A stretch of 6,492 bases of DNA from JBLNCE01 sp050260415 (GTDB lineage: Bacteria > Bacillota > UBA4882 > JAAYXC01), in the NCBI GenBank assembly GCA_050260415.1, contig JBLNCE010000141.1:1-6492 (forward strand), written 5' to 3'. Below are positions 5,109 to 6,492 of this stretch, piece by piece. Positions within the stretch are counted from its first letter, which is position 1. Each line of letters opens with the position of its first letter. The notes under the pieces were generated by a model, which searched no databases, was not told the origin of the DNA, and saw only the letters and a program-made list of their open reading frames with translations. The position numbers and the translations under genes are program-made.

Positions 5109-5543
5109 TCACTCCTCCCGGACGGGTATCGCCGCTTCCAGGCGATACGAGCGGACCACGGCGAACCAGATCCCGCAGACGCTGGCCAATCCGGCCAGAA
5201 TCCATAGAAAGGCGGAAACAAGGCTCCGTTCGGCGCCAAGGCCGTCGGCCCAGGAGAATAGGCAGCCGAGCGTGCCCAGACTGCCCGCGGCAAACAGGAG
5301 CAAGAGGCCCCGCGGCAGAAGCGGCCCCTGTTCGACCGCGGCCATGATACGTGATTCCAGGTCGACGCCCCAGGGGTAGAGCGCCAGTCCGTTCAGTTCG
5401 GACCAAAGCCGGCGCCAGGACTCGTACTCATTTCCGCACACGGGGCAGGATGACAGATGCTGCCTGACATTCACGGCGACCGGCGACGGCAAGCGTTCTT
5501 CCAGCAGGTCTTGCAGGTAATCGCGTACTACCTGGCAGCGCAT
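5109..5543 (-). CDS. Zinc-binding membrane anti-sigma factor (second module)
   Basis: A 144-residue protein expected to bind and hold the sigma factor encoded just upstream. The N-terminal domain has C3 and the ZAS-type motif H29-x3-C33-x2-C36 (RQHLSSCPVCGNEY), with the LQDLLEERLPSP helix between. Unlike the first module's factor, it has two predicted membrane helices, about 77-97 (PRGLLLLFAAGSLGTLGCLF) and 108-131 (LVSAFLWILAGLASVCGIWF), so both ends may be cytoplasmic and only a short loop exposed. C94 and C123 lie within the helices. The ATG at 5543 lies inside the end of the sigma gene (16-base overlap), with GAGAGGG immediately before it and AAGGA farther up. Such overlap is usual for sigma/anti-sigma pairs and keeps their amounts linked. 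The signal sensed is unknown. Confidence 0.85.
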   Translation of the reverse strand: MRCQVVRDYLQDLLEERLPSPVAVNVRQHLSSCPVCGNEYESWRRLWSELNGLALYPWGVDLESRIMAAVEQGPLLPRGLLLLFAAGSLGTLGCLFSWADGLGAERSLVSAFLWILAGLASVCGIWFAVVRSYRLEAAIPVREE

Positions 5544-6091
5544 TCCCTCTCACATTCCTTTTCCATGAGTATCTCCCTGAGCCTGGCGCGGCCGCGGTGC
5601 AGACGCGTCCTGACCGTCCCGAGAGGCTCTCCGGTGATCTGGGCGATCTCTTCATAGCTTCGATTGTGAAAATGGTAAAGGACCAGGGCTGTCCGGGCGT
5701 GCGCGGGAAGTTGCAAGAGCGCCCGGCGCAGCCGCTCCGCCTCGAGATTACGGGCCGCAACGGTAAAGGGGTCCGAATCCTCGCCGGCGCGGGGCTCGGG
5801 CACCTCCGCCAACGGCACGGTCCGCCGGCTCCGGGTGGAGATGGTCAGACTCGTTCGGTGCGCAATCGTATAAAGCCACGTGGAGAACGACGAGTTGCCG
5901 GCGAAAGTGGGCAATCCACGCCAGGCACGCAGGAAGGCATCCTGCGCGGCGTCCGCGGCGGCCTCGGCCTCGCCCAAGAGCGAGAAGGCCAGATTATAGA
6001 CCATGGCCTGGTAACGGCGGACAAGCGCGGCGAAGGCGTTCTGATCCCCGCGTTGCGCCGATGCCAGCAGCACGTCCTCGGTCTCCGCCAT
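5528..6091 (-). CDS. ECF-family RNA polymerase sigma factor (second module)
   Basis: A 187-residue group 4 sigma factor. Region 2 covers about 19-90: FAALVRRYQAMVYNLAFSLL, then AADAAQDAFLRAWRGLPTF (45-63) and FSTWLYTIAHRTSL (69-82). Region 4 covers about 122-175: LLQLPAHARTALVLYHFHN and the helix-turn-helix YEEIAQITGEPLGTVRTRL (146-164). The start at 6091 fits the family N-terminus; upstream GGGTGGG is only a weak ribosome site. An oddity lies at 83-86: where the family, and the first sigma factor here, read LDHLR, this protein has LTISTR. The DNA (minus strand CTGACCATCTCC) would read L-D-H-L if one G were added after CTG, and an extra base about 10 bases on restores the frame, as if two compensating indels had occurred. 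DNA recognition at -10 may be altered, or these are assembly errors. Compared with the first sigma factor the sequence is clearly different, so this is not a recent duplicate. Confidence 0.9.
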   Translation of the reverse strand: MAETEDVLLASAQRGDQNAFAALVRRYQAMVYNLAFSLLGEAEAAADAAQDAFLRAWRGLPTFAGNSSFSTWLYTIAHRTSLTISTRSRRTVPLAEVPEPRAGEDSDPFTVAARNLEAERLRRALLQLPAHARTALVLYHFHNRSYEEIAQITGEPLGTVRTRLHRGRARLREILMEKECERECAAR

Positions 6092-6146
6092 CGATCGAAC
6101 CCACCCGTCCTGGAGATCTCCATCTGATTAGACCTGCCCGGTAAAG

Positions 6147-6175
6147 AATAGTTTCGCCGGGGGAACGAGTTTTCC
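6147..6175 (-). promoter_or_regulatory. Weak candidate promoter for the second sigma operon
   Basis: On the minus strand GGAAAA (6175-6170) is followed after 17 bases by ACTATT (6152-6147), about 55 bases before the sigma start codon at 6091. The first part resembles the GGAA core of ECF -35 elements; the second does not match the usual CGTC. The placement is right for autoregulation, but the sequence support is poor. Confidence 0.2.
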
Positions 6176-6287
6176 TTGAGGCAAGCGATTAGCCGACATA
6201 TCTCTAAGAAGATTAGGAAAAGCTCCTTCTTTGGCTGGGGGCTGGGTATTCATCCCTAGGTGAAAGACGGGCTTTTCACGCCTCTTT

Positions 6288-6315
6288 AGTACTACTACTT
6301 CAGTACTACTACTTC
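6288..6315. repeat. Perfect 14-base tandem duplication, AGTACTACTACTTC twice
   Basis: Two exact head-to-tail copies occupy 6288-6301 and 6302-6315; each contains the triplet repeat ACT. They lie in an AT-richer pocket of an otherwise GC-rich window. A small hairpin GTGAAA/TTTCAC (6260-6265 with 6274-6279) precedes them. Replication slippage is the simplest origin; a pair of regulator-binding sites is possible. Confidence 0.7.
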
Positions 6316-6492
6316 AAGTTTGCAGGGTCGTATAAGCTTTCATCTGGCAAGTTTTTGAAGGCCGGTATGTAGGTCTGCGCCGGGTGCGCCGGTGCGGCCT
6401 GCCCGCTTTGGACCCTCCATGGTCGTCGCGGGCTTTGAGCCCATCGTGGGCCTGAGATGGGCTGCGCATCTCCCCCGCAACGATGTCTTCAA

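Larger units (their letters stand above)
6092..6492. other. Right-hand intergenic region, no supported gene
   Basis: Upstream of the second sigma operon I see no recognisable gene up to the window edge. The stretch about 6180-6350 is AT-richer and contains an AAGAAG/CTTCTT inverted pair (near 6207-6231), the small hairpin at 6260-6279 and the 14-base tandem repeat. From about 6392 a plus-strand frame stays open to the end (GTG 6392 or ATG 6419, MVVAGFEPIVGLRWAAHLPR), but it has no clear ribosome-binding site and matches no family I know. The minus strand is also open for part of this stretch. It may be the 5' part of the next gene or the end of an insertion element. Confidence 0.4.

Noticed and set aside
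4802..5347. Plus-strand open frame of 181 codons
   Set aside because: It is antisense to the DUF6249-like and anti-sigma genes; its product is low-complexity, rich in Arg, Pro and Asp, with no ribosome-binding site or recognisable domain.
5597..6127. Plus-strand open frame of 176 codons
   Set aside because: It is the mirror of the second sigma factor, whose region 2 and region 4 motifs are unmistakable on the other strand.
6452..6457. CTGAGA, the hallmark of a TPP riboswitch
   Set aside because: The rest of the thi-box consensus, including the GAACCTGATC-like segment, is not found nearby, so this is a chance hexamer.

Overview
The window looks like part of the chromosome of a GC-rich, endospore-forming member of the Firmicutes (Bacillota). 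The strongest evidence is a complete spore-coat operon, cotJA-cotJB-cotJC, at 3503-4520, found in spore-forming Bacilli and Clostridia. A secreted 3D-domain (MltA-fold) cell-wall protein with a Cys-rich motif familiar from clostridial relatives points the same way. Base composition is GC-rich by eye, which fits moderately GC-rich clostridial lineages, but I cannot name a genus. The left edge (HAD phosphatase tail and an adjoining repeat) looks more proteobacterial in style, so some exchange is possible.

Layout, left to right. 3-155 (+): C-terminus of a HAD-type phosphatase. 156-374: an intergenic stretch with an imperfect inverted-repeat element whose arms have a 6-base period, followed by a perfect 14-base palindrome. 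375-548 (+): rubredoxin. 614-2579 (+): an ECF sigma factor, a zinc-binding membrane anti-sigma factor and a secreted RseB/LolA-like protein, tightly packed and closed by a terminator. 2669-3115 (-): the 3D-domain protein, converging on that terminator. 3116-3502: a divergent intergenic region with a strong hairpin. 3503-4520 (+): cotJA, cotJB, cotJC. 4549-4623 (+): a 24-residue hydrophobic microprotein with an excellent ribosome-binding site. 4653-4715: nested inverted repeats between converging units. 4730-6091 (-): a second ECF module of sigma factor, zinc anti-sigma factor and a three-helix membrane protein resembling DUF6249. 6092-6492: a non-coding or uncertain region, AT-richer in its middle, with a perfect 14-base tandem duplication.

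How the genes may work together. Each sigma/anti-sigma pair should form an envelope-sensing switch in which the membrane anti-sigma factor holds the sigma factor until a signal releases it. The first pair has a secreted RseB-like partner that could sense that signal; the second has a small membrane protein in the equivalent third position. The cotJ operon encodes coat proteins, including CotJC, which has the ligand set of a manganese catalase. Rubredoxin and CotJC both fit an anaerobe coping with oxygen, but no sequence evidence here shows that the two sigma modules control the coat operon.

The most interesting points are the unannotated 24-residue membrane microprotein behind cotJC, an apparent pair of compensating indels in the DNA-binding region 2 of the second sigma factor, the terminator-like hairpin ahead of cotJA that no upstream gene explains, and the two different three-gene ECF modules flanking one coat operon.
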